Both the position numbers and the translations under genes were made by a program. From the NCBI GenBank assembly GCA_907165275.2, contig OU015649.1, positions 9,578,001-9,642,000 on the forward strand: a DNA stretch of 64,000 nt, given 5' to 3'. Origin of the DNA: Zygaena filipendulae. Taxonomy: Eukaryota > Arthropoda > Insecta > Lepidoptera > Zygaenidae. Each line of letters starts with the position of its first letter. Positions within the stretch are counted from its first letter, which is position 1. The notes under the pieces were generated by a model that saw nothing but the letters and a program-made list of their open reading frames with translations, had not been told where the DNA came from and ran no database searches. Shown here one piece after another: positions 1 through 11,308 of the stretch.

Positions 1-296
1 GCATTTTAAAGTAAAAAAACTTCAGAAAACGAAAAATATGCGTTGGCTGTATGCACTTAGTTTCTTTTGCCTTCTCTGAAAGAGGTAAATGTTTCCTAAA
101 AAAATAAAAGTGACGTCATGTGTTAAGCTTGGCTGTGATTGGTGTTTCGTTGCAACGTTCCGTTTCACAAAATTAAAAGTAGAATATTTAGGAAACTATT
201 GAAATTTTTTTAGTAAATCTTTCACGATAACACTTTTCTAAGGCTCTATTTTTGAAATATTGACACAATTTCTTATTATAAATTTCATGCAAGTAC
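1..296 (+). repeat. Interspersed repeat R1, truncated by window edge
   Basis: This stretch matches 13302-13594 almost base for base. Both share the 'tttcttttgccttctctga' block, a TGACGTCA site and the final 'tttcatgcaagtac'. The similarity stops near 296. Short open frames across it are not supported as genes. Confidence 0.75.
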
Positions 297-499
297 TTTA
301 TTGGACACCTTTATGAAGGAAGACTTTTGGCCGAAAGGTGTGGTCTACGAGCGATTCCGGGGCAAAATACCTACAGCCACCACCAGAGCGATACAGTGTC
401 AAAAATATAAATATAATAGAATGTTTTTTATATTTGTATATTATATGTACGTTAATTTGTAAGGCATTTATCTTTGGGCCCATGTTGCCTCATAACAAA

Positions 500-537
500 A
501 CAATAAATAAATAAATAAAAATAAATAAATAAATTAA
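500..537. repeat. AAAT/AAATA simple repeat
   Basis: A run of imperfect AAATA units. The adjoining stretch 297-499 shows no gene or recognisable repeat. Confidence 0.7.
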
Positions 538-540
538 GGT

Positions 541-690
541 TCAACTGCGAAGCTTTGCTGCCAAAAGTTCCGGTATAGCATCGAAAAGCATCTCACTAAT
601 GCATTTCGATGTAAATAACTTCAGAAGAAAAATACAACTGAATTGGCTGTATGGACTACTTCCTTTGCCTTCCCCATTGGGGTAAATTAA
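541..690 (+). repeat. Interspersed repeat R2 fragment
   Basis: The block 'gcatttcgatgtaaataact' through 'ccttccccattggggtaaa' recurs at 48533-48622. It is a dispersed repeat, distantly similar to R1 in layout. Apparent ORFs on the minus strand here and at 48.5 kb arise from the shared repeat. Confidence 0.6.
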
Positions 691-759
691 AAAAAAAAGT
701 CGTTTACCGCCTACAAAAATCAAAAATGTCAGCATTGTTTATTTTAGTTTTAAATTTTA

Positions 760-1167
760 ATGATTTCATTCTTTTTGTTTGCTAACACAATTTTTTGCAC
801 TTGAAAAACTAGTGCTGACTGCTGTGTGAACTACTTCAAGGTCAATTGACATCGGTTTTTCAAAGCGACGGTACGTATGCTTATTGCTTAAATTTTGTGT
901 TCTTTTAGTTTGTGTTATCGTACATTTTTCAGCTCATCAAAGACCCGTGTTCTTTATAAACGTAGGTACCTACGCTACCTAGTCAAAGTAGTATTTGTCT
1001 ATTACCAATATCAGTAACCAGCAAACGGTAAACGCGTTGCCGGCACTATTGTTCCTCTCCTGTCTCTTGTTACATAGCACTGCTAGCAGATCTTGATGTC
1101 TAAAATGCTCACTGAGTTCATCACATTAAAATTCTTCAATTCTAAAGTGCACTTATTATTGTTTCAG
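760..1167 (+). promoter_or_regulatory. 5' region and probable 5'-UTR intron of the BTB gene
   Basis: A good donor (aaagcgacg|gtacgt, GT at 871-872) and a good acceptor (attgtttcag, AG at 1166-1167) bracket a 297-bp candidate intron ending exactly at the ATG used for the BTB protein. Transcription would then start upstream of 871. No TATA box was recognised. Confidence 0.45.
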
Positions 1168-2523
1168 ATGGATTACGATAAAAGTTATCTTAGACCTACT
1201 ACTCTGTATGACCGTGTAAAAAAACTATTGGTGTCATATGAATGGAGTGATTGTAGTTTCTTAGTCAGTGAAAAAATTTTTAAAGCTCACAGATTGATAC
1301 TAAGCACCAGTAGCCCCGTTTTCCAAGCAATGTTCTATGGACCATTATCTACTAACCATGACATAACTATTACTGACATAGAACCTGAGATTTTTCAACT
1401 TTTGCTTACTTACATTTACACTGATCACATTGAAATATTATCTGTAGAGCAAGCTTTTGAACTACTATATGCTTCAAGAAAATATATGTTGGATAATCTC
1501 TCAGACATGTGTATTACTTTCATTCGAGCAAACTTATGCTTTGATAATGTTATAACTATCTTGAATTATCTGGATTACATGCAAGACCCGCAGATAAAAT
1601 CAGATGCTGTAAATTACTTCTGTGAACATGCGAGGTATTTATTTAGAGAAATCAAAGATCCAATATCACACCAATCTATGAAAACCATACTTGAGAGCAA
1701 TAACATTAATATATCAGAAAAAGATCTCATAAAACATGTTTTTGAGTGGACAAGACAGTATTGTGAACAAAACGATATCCTAGTTAATTTTGAAAACAGA
1801 CGTAATGTATTGCTAAAAGATAATTTACTGAAGTTATTAAGATTCTATACGTTAACTATGGATGATTTAAATGAGATAAGCAAAGACAAATCCAATCTAC
1901 TGCTTCCTATTGAGTTAGAAAATATTGAAGATACTATAAAACAAACACAAATTAATGATCAGAACACAAATAACTTGACTGATCTGAAATTGTCGCCAAG
2001 ATCTTCTTTTCTACTGAGATGGTTCAATAATATATGTCATAGAAGAATGTTGAGACCTGCACCTCCCATTATAATAAATTGTAACAGTATAGTACAGTGT
2101 AGAATTAAAGGAAGCAAATCTATATTTATCAATTCCCTCACTAGCCCAACCAGATTAGCACCTGTTTTTGATTTTCAATCTAATGTACCAAAAACATATT
2201 TAGAGCAGTTTGTAGTGACAGTATTATCTGAAACTGATAATTGTGTGGTGAACTCAACTGATTATTACTCAAGTTTAGTTAAATATGATTCGTATATAGA
2301 TATAGAACTGTCTGAACCATGCTTTATTAGAAAAGATGAATGGTACAAAATTATTATTACATGGCCTCAGAATAGATCTAATTTGTATACTTATGTTGTG
2401 GGTTGTAGAGATAGTATTGTTAATAATCAAACTATAACATTAGAATTTGAAGATTTAACATTGTCTGCAGGCTCAGTAGATGTTATCGGAAGTTTCCTGT
2501 CAGGAATTAAATTTTGTTTATAA
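1168..2523 (+). CDS. BTB/POZ and BACK domain protein with a PHR-like C-terminal region
   Basis: The 451-codon uninterrupted CDS resembles the BTBD3/BTBD6 group, which commonly act as substrate adaptors for CUL3 ubiquitin ligases. Residues about 17-125 form the BTB fold (WSDCSFLV, FKAHRLILSTSSPVFQAMFYG, then a YIYTD helix). A BACK-like helical segment follows at about 130-235. Residues about 295-451 are beta-rich and resemble a divergent PHR domain. The frame is open from an ATG at 1093, but the ATG at 1168 directly follows a splice-acceptor-like 'attgtttcag', and the BTB similarity begins soon after, so 1168 is preferred. The CDS has no introns. The nearest neighbour, a polyamine oxidase, converges on it from the minus strand. 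The BTB assignment is firm; the orthologue and substrate are unknown. Confidence 0.85.
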   Translation: MDYDKSYLRPTTLYDRVKKLLVSYEWSDCSFLVSEKIFKAHRLILSTSSPVFQAMFYGPLSTNHDITITDIEPEIFQLLLTYIYTDHIEILSVEQAFELLYASRKYMLDNLSDMCITFIRANLCFDNVITILNYLDYMQDPQIKSDAVNYFCEHARYLFREIKDPISHQSMKTILESNNINISEKDLIKHVFEWTRQYCEQNDILVNFENRRNVLLKDNLLKLLRFYTLTMDDLNEISKDKSNLLLPIELENIEDTIKQTQINDQNTNNLTDLKLSPRSSFLLRWFNNICHRRMLRPAPPIIINCNSIVQCRIKGSKSIFINSLTSPTRLAPVFDFQSNVPKTYLEQFVVTVLSETDNCVVNSTDYYSSLVKYDSYIDIELSEPCFIRKDEWYKIIITWPQNRSNLYTYVVGCRDSIVNNQTITLEFEDLTLSAGSVDVIGSFLSGIKFCL

Positions 2524-2640
2524 TTAGGTGTATATATCTGAAATAGATTTTAAGCTTTGGAGATCAGTTTAACATTTATGTTTATTATATTAATATCTAT
2601 ATTAAGTTAAAGAATGCATAAAACAATTGTATATTGTAAT

Positions 2641-2646
2641 AATAAA
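2641..2646 (+). terminator. Poly(A) signal of the BTB gene
   Basis: AATAAA about 118 bp after the stop codon at 2523, followed by T/A-rich sequence. Confidence 0.7.
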
Positions 2647-3085
2647 TGATTATTTCTTGCTTTATATTTAAATATTAAAAAAAAAATTGTGTTTGTTTTA
2701 AGAGTAACCAAAAATTTACCACTAATGTCAAATAAGTATTCTGTGATAATGTATGAGCCAGAAGAGAGATGATATACAGGGACTGCAAGGATAGCCTGTA
2801 GGAAGTGCTAACTCAATACTCTGAGCTCTTGACGAGAAATATTTTGTTTATACTGCAATTTCAAACCACAACAAAATTTGGAAAAAAAACGTCCAATTGT
2901 TTGGACTAGTTTAAGAGCTTGGAATATTTGTCCAAACCGTTACATCATTGGACGACATGGTGAGTAGGAGACAGGCCCCCTTTTGATTTATACGCAGGTA
3001 TTTACCAAAAACCGTGTTTATGTTTATATGGAAATATGAGTCCCAAATACCGATTTTCATGAACTCCAAAACTTACTGTTCCTTC

Positions 3086-3138
3086 ATACACACCATGGAC
3101 CAATTAAACTAAATTGGTCCATGGTCCATGATACACAC
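3086..3138. mobile_element. Micro-palindrome insertion with 8-bp target duplication (copy 1)
   Basis: ATACACAC is repeated at 3086-3093 and 3131-3138. Between the copies lies a 37-bp palindrome that begins CATGGACCAATT and ends in the complementary AATTGGTCCATG plus a few bases. The same ends recur at 10239 and 30779. The rest of 2700-3300 holds no recognisable gene. Confidence 0.65.
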
Positions 3139-3323
3139 TTTCACCCTCTTTTATGGTTGAATTTCCAGAAATCCTTAGTTATAAAAGGAAATGCCTATAT
3201 TTGGTCAAATACCATGTTAGTAGTTTTTTTAGCTTTGGCTGGCCATGTCAATGAGGAAAATTGTATATTACTACCTACATACTTTAGTAAATAATAAAGT
3301 TGATTGTTTTTGTAAACATACTA

Positions 3324-3329
3324 TTTATT
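3324..3329 (-). terminator. Poly(A) signal of the polyamine oxidase gene
   Basis: TTTATT on the plus strand reads AATAAA on the minus strand, about 80 bp past the stop codon. Confidence 0.6.
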
Positions 3330-3407
3330 AACTGACAACAACAAGTAATAAAACATAAATAACAAAAGAAATACTTATTAGAATACACCTATATTTCTCC
3401 AAAAACA

Positions 3408-5414
3408 CTAACGTGGTGGGCCCTCGAACTTTTTAGTGAGTAATATAATTCGTTCTGCTTCTCGTATGCCGCTGAGGCGTGCACCGTGCACCGTTGCAAA
3501 ATATCCGGGCACAGTTGCTTCGCCGGCAAACAGGAGGATAGGTGGCTGTGGCTCGCATGGACCTGGAATAGGCGTCCCAAGCTCGCACTGGTGACTGACG
3601 GTTGAACAGCAGCTCATATAGGAGTACGCTCCACAAAAATGTGGATCAGAGGCCCATCGAGAGCGCAACATCATTTGCGGATAAGGTAAACATGGATTGC
3701 CTGTAAACCTACGTAATAGCTGCGTCAGCCCTTCCGCCACATCATTGTCAGCCATAGATTCCATTACGACGGCTTCTTGTCCCGAAATCCAGGCACACAA
3801 TACGTGTTTGCTGCCCGGCATTTCGTCGATAGAACACACGCCTCGTGTCCAATCACATCTGCATTGAAGCTCTTCAGCTGACCACGCCAGTTTCAGATTG
3901 CCTTCGTAACATACCCAAAAGGGTTCAGCGTATTCCAAAAATACTTTATCGCTTAGCCCGAAACCTAAACTGCATATCGCATCTAACTTGCACATGGGAA
4001 GAGGTGGAGCAAACAATTTGTCGGCCTGGCATTTAAGGCAGCCGAGTGACAACGTTAGAATCACATAATCAGCGTTCAACTCTTCACCATCGCAACATTT
4101 CACCAGGCTACGACCTGCTCCAGTTTGTCCTTGACCCCAACGAATGACATTAACTGGTTTGTTGTATCGGATGCAGTTATCTGGAAGTCCTCGAAGTAAT
4201 GGTGCCATTACACCTACGTATCCCAAAGGAACTCGGACATTTCCCCCAGGAAGTTCTATGTAACTACCATATTGATCCGCACTTACGAGTGACAAATCAT
4301 CGCCACATCTGTTTCTCAAAATATTGGTCAAGCCAAACATCACTCGAGCGGCATCATATCTCTGATCTTCTGGAAAGTTATGCAATTCTTGCTGGATGCG
4401 TAATCCTATGAAATTGAGCAATGTCCCGTGTTGCCTATCGCCACCTAGTCTAAATAGATTGGCAGCCTGTTGTTCTATCTGTCGAAATGTGTGATATGCT
4501 GTAATTGTCACTGGCAAATCAACTGCGCGGCCTTCACTTGTGCAAAACAATCCGCGAGATTGATCTAGACGTGGCAGTGGCGTTTGGAGAAGTCTGTCCT
4601 GAGATGCCAAAGTATACACTGAATTAGGTAAACAGGCGCCGTATATCCATTCCGCTCCCATTTCGATGACTGCATCCCCAAGCCAGCATGAGTGTATTCG
4701 TCCACCAGGTCTAAAATATACAGTAACGACCACTATGAATATAGAAACAAACAATAGTTTAGGCTAAGGTCCATGAGGTCTCAGTCTAGAATTAACAACA
4801 TTGAAGGGTGGCAAAATTGAAAAGTTTGAACCCAAACTATTTTTCTCGGTCACATTAAAGTCGTAACAATATGGTAAATTGAGTTTTTCATCAATTGTGC
4901 GATTGACCTACTACATAGCAGTGCCCGCAGTTTCACCCGCGTTAATTTCGAAGTTCCCGTGTGAGTTCCGGATTAAAAGTACCTATACTCTATGTACTTT
5001 TGTATAGGTACCCCAGACAACATATTGTATGCAAAATTTCATTTGGGCGGAAAAACGTAACAAATTTGCATTTATAAGTATTATTAAGGATACGAATAAC
5101 ATCGAGAGTATTTACCTTTCTTTGGCTTCCAATACTACAAAATTACGAATTCCGCATTGTGTGAGCCGATGTGCGGCTGAGAGACCTGCCATGCCAGCAC
5201 CCACGATGATGACGCGCGGCTCTTGACAACTTGGATTGATGCTGCAGGAGTCCAGTATACATTGCTCATTGCTGCTGGCGCTTACTGCGCTACTGAGGGT
5301 TCGATATATACTGGCACTAAATCGAAGAAATTTTTGCACACCTTTTGTGCCGAGCCATCTTAATGTAATCTGGGAATTTTCTTGCAAAAGTAACTTCATT
5401 TGCGTATATTTCAT
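3408..5414 (-). CDS. Flavin-containing polyamine/spermine oxidase (2 exons)
   Basis: Coding exons are 5414-5116 and 4710-3408. Donor AAAG|GTAAAT and acceptor tattttag|ACC join in phase to give 533 codons, close to animal spermine oxidases. The FAD-binding GAGMAG lies at residues 72-77, and the splice rebuilds the motif EAKERPGGRIHS followed by GAEWIYG, as in this family. The C-terminus carries the second FAD signature FAGEATVPGYFATVHGA. Such enzymes oxidise spermine or acetylated polyamines with release of hydrogen peroxide. The protein ends GPPR, so there is no obvious peroxisomal PTS1. The start at 5414 is the first Met of the exon; a second Met five codons on is an alternative, and an upstream exon cannot be excluded. 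Sequence alone does not separate spermine oxidase from acetylpolyamine oxidase. The 405-bp intron holds a Helitron-like fragment near 4920-5030. Confidence 0.88.
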
Positions 5415-6580
5415 ACTTAAAATGTTTAATACATCTCGAAAATCAAATTATACTATAATACCTACTCATAATTTTGAAAACTTATAAAATTATATACGAC
5501 AGTTTCCTATACCTACCATAGAGTAAAAGTGAAGGTTTGCATTCTAAGATTTACTTCTTTTTTATGTAGGTACCTACCTAATGGCATTTAAAATTTTCTA
5601 CTTTCTAGAGATGGAGGATAGGATACCTAAATCATGCAATGAAAACTAAAATGGTATTCTTTTATAACTTTAATGCTTTTAATTAAATATACAATAATTA
5701 TTACCATTTTGCTAACACTTAGGTATAAACAATCACGAATACTAAGTATATTATGGATGTATTGACCAAATGAAAATATTGACCAAGAATGTACTATTTC
5801 CATAGTACTTGTTCAATATTTCCATTTGGTTTTTATTACATAGGTATCTACCGCTTAAAGATTTCGCCATGCATAGAAGGATTTATTCTTAAGCTTAAAC
5901 GTTAATAAAATATCACAAAAATATTATAAGTATTCATTTTATGTCTACGTAGCTAGTTACAACGTACCTACAACCTTCGTATCTAGGCTATAAGTCGGCA
6001 CATCACAAAATACCTAGTACCTAACATCAAAGATAATATAATATACCTCTACTCACTTTGGAATACGGAACACAATTTAATAAATATTTAGTGCGTTTGG
6101 TCCCAAAAGCGTCCACAGGCTGGGAAAGTTATGGTTTCAGTATTTTAAAAGGTTTTGTGGTTAATTTGAACGTTTGTCGTTATGTACATTCGAACCACAT
6201 AATATTATACCTTTTAACTAAACATGACCTTACTAAATTTATCGATAACAACAGCTAGTTAGGTATTATTTTTATCTATTGTTAATAAATATCTTTATTA
6301 TTGTCTATAATGATATATAAGTAGTTATAGGTAAACAATAAACATTAATATATATATTAACCAGTATATACCTATTCATAATTTTAAAACTGCTTTAAAA
6401 ATATTTATTATTGGACCACATGGTTAAAAGTAACCTACCACATAGTACCTAGATACTATATGTCATAGATACCTAAGTATTCAAGTTTTCATTATTATGT
6501 AGTTTAAAATTACGTTAATTTTATTGCCTTTTTACATAGTTAAGTCGCGTAAGGCAATTATAGATAAATGTAGATAGATA
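5415..6580. other. Intergenic region between polyamine oxidase and Ddc
   Basis: No gene is recognised. The sequence is AT-rich. An imperfect hairpin of about 66 bp lies at 5765-5830 (ACCAAATG at one end, CATTTGGT at the other); no target duplication was found around it. The promoter of the polyamine oxidase gene should lie in the first few hundred bases. Confidence 0.6.
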
Positions 6581-6586
6581 TTTATT
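6581..6586 (-). terminator. Poly(A) signal of Ddc (candidate)
   Basis: TTTATT on the plus strand, AATAAA on the minus strand, about 127 bp past the Ddc stop codon. Confidence 0.5.
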
Positions 6587-6712
6587 TTTACTATCAATGA
6601 ATCAAATTAAATATTCGTTATTGTCACCAGAAACAAAATAAAGTATATCAAGCAACCAACCTACTAAATAGGTACCTAAACCCAATCGATTAATGAGTGG
6701 GTACCTACCTAT

Positions 6713-9700
6713 TTACTTTTCTGAATAGTTTTTTAAGACTTCTTCTGCTGAATCTTTGACTTCCTTCCAAGAAATATGAATGTCGCTTTCTTCGGTAAAA
6801 CGCGAACAAATCGCAAGTCGTAGAAAATAAACATCGTCAATTTTTGAGGGTACCAGATGTATTTTCCCCCGACCATTGATGCGTCTTAACACTGCCTCGT
6901 TTAGGTCGTTACTTTCTTTCAAGCGGAAACACACGAGTCCCATCGTTACTTCTTCGAATAACTCAAATCTATCGTCAGAAGTGCAAAGTTGCTCAAAGAG
7001 ATGCGCCAACGCAATGTGTTTCCTTATATGTTTCTGGAGATTCTCAATACCGTACAACCGCAAGACGAACCAAAGCTTAAGAGATCGAAAGCGACGTCCC
7101 AAAGGAATCTGCCAGTGACGATAATCTGGTGCTGAGCCTTGTTGGTCGTGCTTCAAATATAACGGATCTACGTTGAAGGCGTCAACAATCCAACGTGGTT
7201 GTTTAAGCCACATGGCTGAACAGTCAAACGTTACCAATAACCACTTGTGGGGATTAAAGTTAAAAGAGTCTGCTTTCTCGACACCTTTCATAAGGTAACG
7301 GTATTCGGGGCAGATAAATGCGGAGCCAGCGTAGGCTGCGTCTACGTGGAGCCACACCCCGCGAGATTGGCACACTTCGCCTATTTCATCCAACGCGTCG
7401 AAGGTGCAAGATGATGTAGTTCCCAATGTAGCCACAACCTGGTAAATACGTAGAAATTGTTTTTTTATTATTCCTATTCTAATTTTGGCTTGGTGAAAAC
7501 CAGATAGATAATATTCAATCCAATCACGCATTTTAATTTACTAATACTTACATAGAACGGTATAAAACCATTTCGTATGTCCTCGTCGATGGCATCCCGT
7601 AAGGTATCGCCTCGGAGGCGTCTTTTGCCGTCTGGACGCAATGTTCGGAGCGTTACACCACCCAAGAGCCCTGCACGCTCTACCGACGAATGAGCTTGCT
7701 CTGTAAAAATAAACCTTCGTTACTTCGGTATAGTGCAGTAAAAAACTCTCCAAAACGTCTTCAAAATATAAGCGAGGTTTAATAATTTTTAACCAACTTC
7801 AAAAAAGGATGTTCTCTTTTCCCTAGTATGTACCTACCTACCTATGTAGGTAAGAACGTATGCAATTATAATTTTAGAAATTACATAATTATCGTAATAA
7901 TTATGGTTTACTAAGTAGGATATTTACCTACGTAGGTATATTTATTATTATTACAAAAAAAGGTTCACACTACGAGTAGGTAGGTACCTTTAAAAATTAA
8001 CGCAAAAATTATACAAGTTTAGTTTTTCAGGGTTGCTGTTTGCTACTTACTGTTGCAATACCCCACAAGCTTCGACTGTATTTCCATGTCGGTCCATTCG
8101 GGATGTCGCTCTTTGACGCGTTGTATCATCCGGGCTTTGGCGCCCAGGAGCGCCACCAGCGTGGCCTCGCTGGCTGTGCCCTGGATTACTCCCCCGGCGT
8201 CTCCACCAGAGCGGGCCAGGAAGCAATCGGGCAGACCGAGCATTTGGCCCAACCAGTCCAGCATCACCACTTCCAGCTCTGTACACGCAGGACTAGCAAC
8301 CTGGAACACGGAGACAGAGAGAATTTATAGAAAATTTATTTAGATATTGTTGTGAAAACGATATACTGGATCTTACAGACTAAGACTAAGTTCCATCCGA
8401 AAAGTTTTTGACCCATAAAAGTACCTACTGAGATCAAAAATATGGCCAAGTGCTTTGCCCAGTTAAACAAAGGTGTTAAATATTAGATATTTTAGGCTAG
8501 GCTAAAACACAGTCAGTGAATTATAAGATTTTGTCTCTCGGTTTGTTTAGCTGGGCCAAGATGCTGCTCCTCGAGAGAGAATCGTGATTATTTCAAACAA
8601 GGAGCAAAAATGGTGCAACTTTACCTACCCTTTTAGCAATTTTGTGTAGTACCTACCTACCTACCTATACTGACAAAAATTACTCACAATCAGCATAACT
8701 AATAGTAGGTATAAACGCGAATGTGAATTTGTTTGTTTGTTACGCTTTCACAGCTTAACTACTCAGGCGATTATTATGAAATTTCGCGTAATATACCTAC
8801 TTACGTTTTCAGAGGTACCTACAGAGAACAGACACTTCACTCAAGCACGCACTTTATTAAGAATCTGAAAAATCTAATGTAGGTAGGTATTAATAGCTTT
8901 CTATTTTTCAAAGCCTCAGTAGCTAATAATTTACTTGGGGAACCCCTCTCCCCTCCCCCAAATTAAGGGCTAGGCACGCGCCTGAGTAGGTTTATAATTA
9001 TAATGTCAAAATTGATTGACAAAACGTAATACCTACAGCGGGCGGGAAAAATGTAGAGGTACCTACACGTATTTTACTCACAATCTGTAAGGGTATTTTC
9101 CGGGGTAGGTATGAAAATGAAAATTCTAATTAGTCCGTCAGTTATAAAATAACATGTATTTTTTGCTTTTTCAAATTAATGAAAATAAACATAGATAAAT
9201 CGCAATAAAGTTTAGGGTGAGGGGGTCGTGACGTCACGACCCCGAACTGTCCGAATAGTGACGTCACGCGAAATTTCAACTCAATGTATCGCCGTTATAT
9301 TTAGATAGTAAAAGAACAAAAAAATACGTATCCAATATTTTTTGATGATCTACAAGACGGACTAAAAAAAAGTTAGCCAAGTAGCCAATGTACGATTCCC
9401 ATTTTATTATCACATTATTGTGGCATTTACCTACCCAAGTGAATCCAATGCAAGCGATAGCGTCGCTGAGCATGTCCGCGACGATGGCTGGGTAGGAGTT
9501 GGCGGTGGGGAAGTACGCGTGGAAGCGAGGCGAGTGCCAGTGGGTGACCCCCGACATGACGACCCGTTCGATGTCCGCCATCACTGCGGTCCACGGCTCC
9601 GGCTGCTGTGGCGCCTGCTCAGGCAGTAACGGCCGCAGGTAGCCCGGCTTCACAGCTGGCACCACCGGCCTGGTAATTGGAAACACTTTGTAGGTAAATC

Positions 9701-10383
9701 CAATTGCAATACATAAATATAATCCATGTACACCTATAGAAGGTATAGATAATCCCCCACTGTGTTTACGGAGGAATTCCGGGTAAAAAAATTAGTAAAT
9801 TTTAATCAGATATCTACGTAGTTTTTGAGTTTAAATCGATTACAAACAAACCTACAAAAAATCAAGTCTTTTCTCTTTAATACCTATTAGTACATACAGA
9901 CAAAAGCGTGTATATAAATATGTAAATCTATCTACGTATAAAGGTATTTAGATTCATACGCGAACATAACAGGATTTAGGTAGGTACCTAGGTACACTAT
10001 TAAGTATTAACGTCACGGAAATTCTTGACGTAGGTATATACGGAGAATAAATGGTTAAATAAACAAAAATATAGGTAGGTAGGTACCAGCAAACTTAAAA
10101 TGTAAAGTAGCCTCCTTTACTAGGTATTATAATATACAGAATGTCTTTGGTAAGTAGGTAATCAAAGCCATCTATTTATTCTCATTAGGTAGGTACATAC
10201 CTACCTAGTTAGTTACTTATCTAGTGTCTACGTATTAACATGGACCAATAAATTTAATTGGTCCATATGGTATTAATTATGATTAGATATTATTTTACAT
10301 TACCTGTCCCTTATATTTTCCAAATATTCCGTTATGTAATCGGTCATCGCTTTAGCGAAATCCTTGAAATCTTTAGCTTCCAT
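6713..10383 (-). CDS. Ddc: Aromatic-L-amino-acid (DOPA) decarboxylase, 5 coding exons
   Basis: Coding exons are 10383-10304, 9669-9435, 8300-8051, 7700-7552 and 7438-6713, all with GT/AG borders. They join in frame to 1440 nt (479 codons), the usual length of the cytosolic enzyme. This PLP enzyme makes dopamine and serotonin, feeding neurotransmission and, in insects, cuticle tanning. PLP lysine K303 sits in NFNPHKW, D271 in VDAAYAG and Y332 in DPLYLKHD; H192 is in [10 protein letters not shown]. These match standard AADC numbering. H192 and Y332 favour a true decarboxylase over the aldehyde-synthase branch. The first exon encodes [11 protein letters not shown] and is preceded by a splice acceptor only five bases before the ATG, so a non-coding 5' exon must lie at higher coordinates. 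Exons 2 and 3 are GC-rich against AT-rich introns. A close Ddc paralogue is the main alternative. Confidence 0.9.
9112..9395. mobile_element. MITE family M, copy 1 (in Ddc intron 2)
   Basis: Family M has ends like GTTGACTA...TAGTCAAC, subterminal 'tagtccgtc'/'gacggacta' and a core with two GTGACGTCAC sites. This copy has lost the segment between the two sites that other copies carry, leaving a perfect 22-bp palindrome at 9222-9243 centred on TGACGTCA. Related copies lie at 19049, 29735, 37611, 42729, 45685 and 57417. Confidence 0.7.
10231..10276. mobile_element. Micro-palindrome insertion (copy 2) near Ddc exon 1
   Basis: ATGGACCAAT (10240-10249) and ATTGGTCCAT (10257-10266) form a hairpin with a 7-nt loop. 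It is flanked by CGTATTAA and GGTATTAA, a near-perfect 8-bp duplication. It lies in Ddc intron 1, about 28 bp past the exon-1 donor. Confidence 0.5.
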
Positions 10384-10771
10384 CGTGTCTGGAAAAAAGT
10401 AAGTACAGATACGATTACGTATAATGTATTCTTACCCACGTTACCCATACGCTACGCTACGCACATTAGCAAAATAAACAGAAAGGTGGACCAGCCTACA
10501 TAGGTACCTAGTTTTTTTTTTTTTCATAAAGACTATTTGACACAAATTTAGAATTTAGAATATTGTATTATGTAGGTTCTAATAATTTACTGAAGATGAT
10601 TTAAATCTTAAAGACTGATTAAGAGTGTAACACTGTTTTTTTATATTTATAAACAGTAGTTAACACTAGGTATTTTATGATAGAAACTAAAACGAGGCAA
10701 TGAAAGAGACAGTTCACAAATTTTTATAACAATAATATGCACAATATTTTATCACTATACATACTGTATTG

Positions 10772-10931
10772 TTATTATTATAAAACGAAATCTTCTGTCG
10801 CGTCTTTCTGTCTGTTCGTGATAAACTCAAACACTACTGAACCACTGAACGGATTTTCATGCGGATTTCACCAATAGATAGTGACTTCAGAGGAAGGTAT
10901 TCCCGCGGGTGAAACCAGCGGGAACAACTAG
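10772..10931 (+). mobile_element. Helitron-like non-autonomous repeat
   Basis: Family description: units of about 160-290 bp starting near 'taatattataaa', with a middle block 'actgaaccg..ttttcatgcgg' and a 3' block 'cccgcgggtgaaac', ending CTAG before T. CTAG agrees with the CTRR ends of Helitrons inserted at A/T, but rolling-circle origin is inferred. This copy ends CTAG at 10928-10931. Confidence 0.5.
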
Positions 10932-10984
10932 TAAGAAATATTCTAATATTATATATCTTATAAAATATTTTGTGTGTATAATAT

Positions 10985-11308
10985 AACAGTAGATTATGCA
11001 CCGAGGGAGTAAAGCAGTGCCTTATATCACCTGGGCGACATATTGGATCTAGAGCCTAGCGAAGGGATTTAATAATTTAATTCCTGAGCGAAGCGAGAGT
11101 GTAATGTAGAGCTAGAGTCCTGAGGGAAGCGAGGGGTTTAAGCCGCCCGTGACGAAGACATGCTTTATCCTCGAGATGAATACTCTACTTTTCATACCTA
11201 CTGCGATACAATATAAACTCAGGGCAACCTCAAAAGCATTAATTATTTAGTTAAAAGTAAAGAGGGTTTATTCGAAAATCGAACTGGCTACCACTGCAGG
11301 CAGATCAT
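10985..11308 (-). repeat. Repeat R3, inverted relative to 15571-15906
   Basis: The reverse complement of this block matches 15571-15906, including 'ttcgattttagaataaaccc' with small changes, 'ctgcgatac' and the clustered 'gaagcgag'-type words. The copies are 4.3 kb apart in opposite orientation. Confidence 0.65.

Noticed and set aside
1093..1167. 25 extra N-terminal codons on the BTB protein
   Set aside because: A splice acceptor ends exactly at the ATG at 1168, so the upstream codons are probably leader intron.
8040..8343. Two plus-strand open frames of about 96 codons
   Set aside because: They are antisense shadows of GC-rich Ddc exon 3 (8051-8300).
9420..9629. Plus-strand open frame opposite Ddc exon 2
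   Set aside because: Shadow of a GC-rich exon on the other strand.
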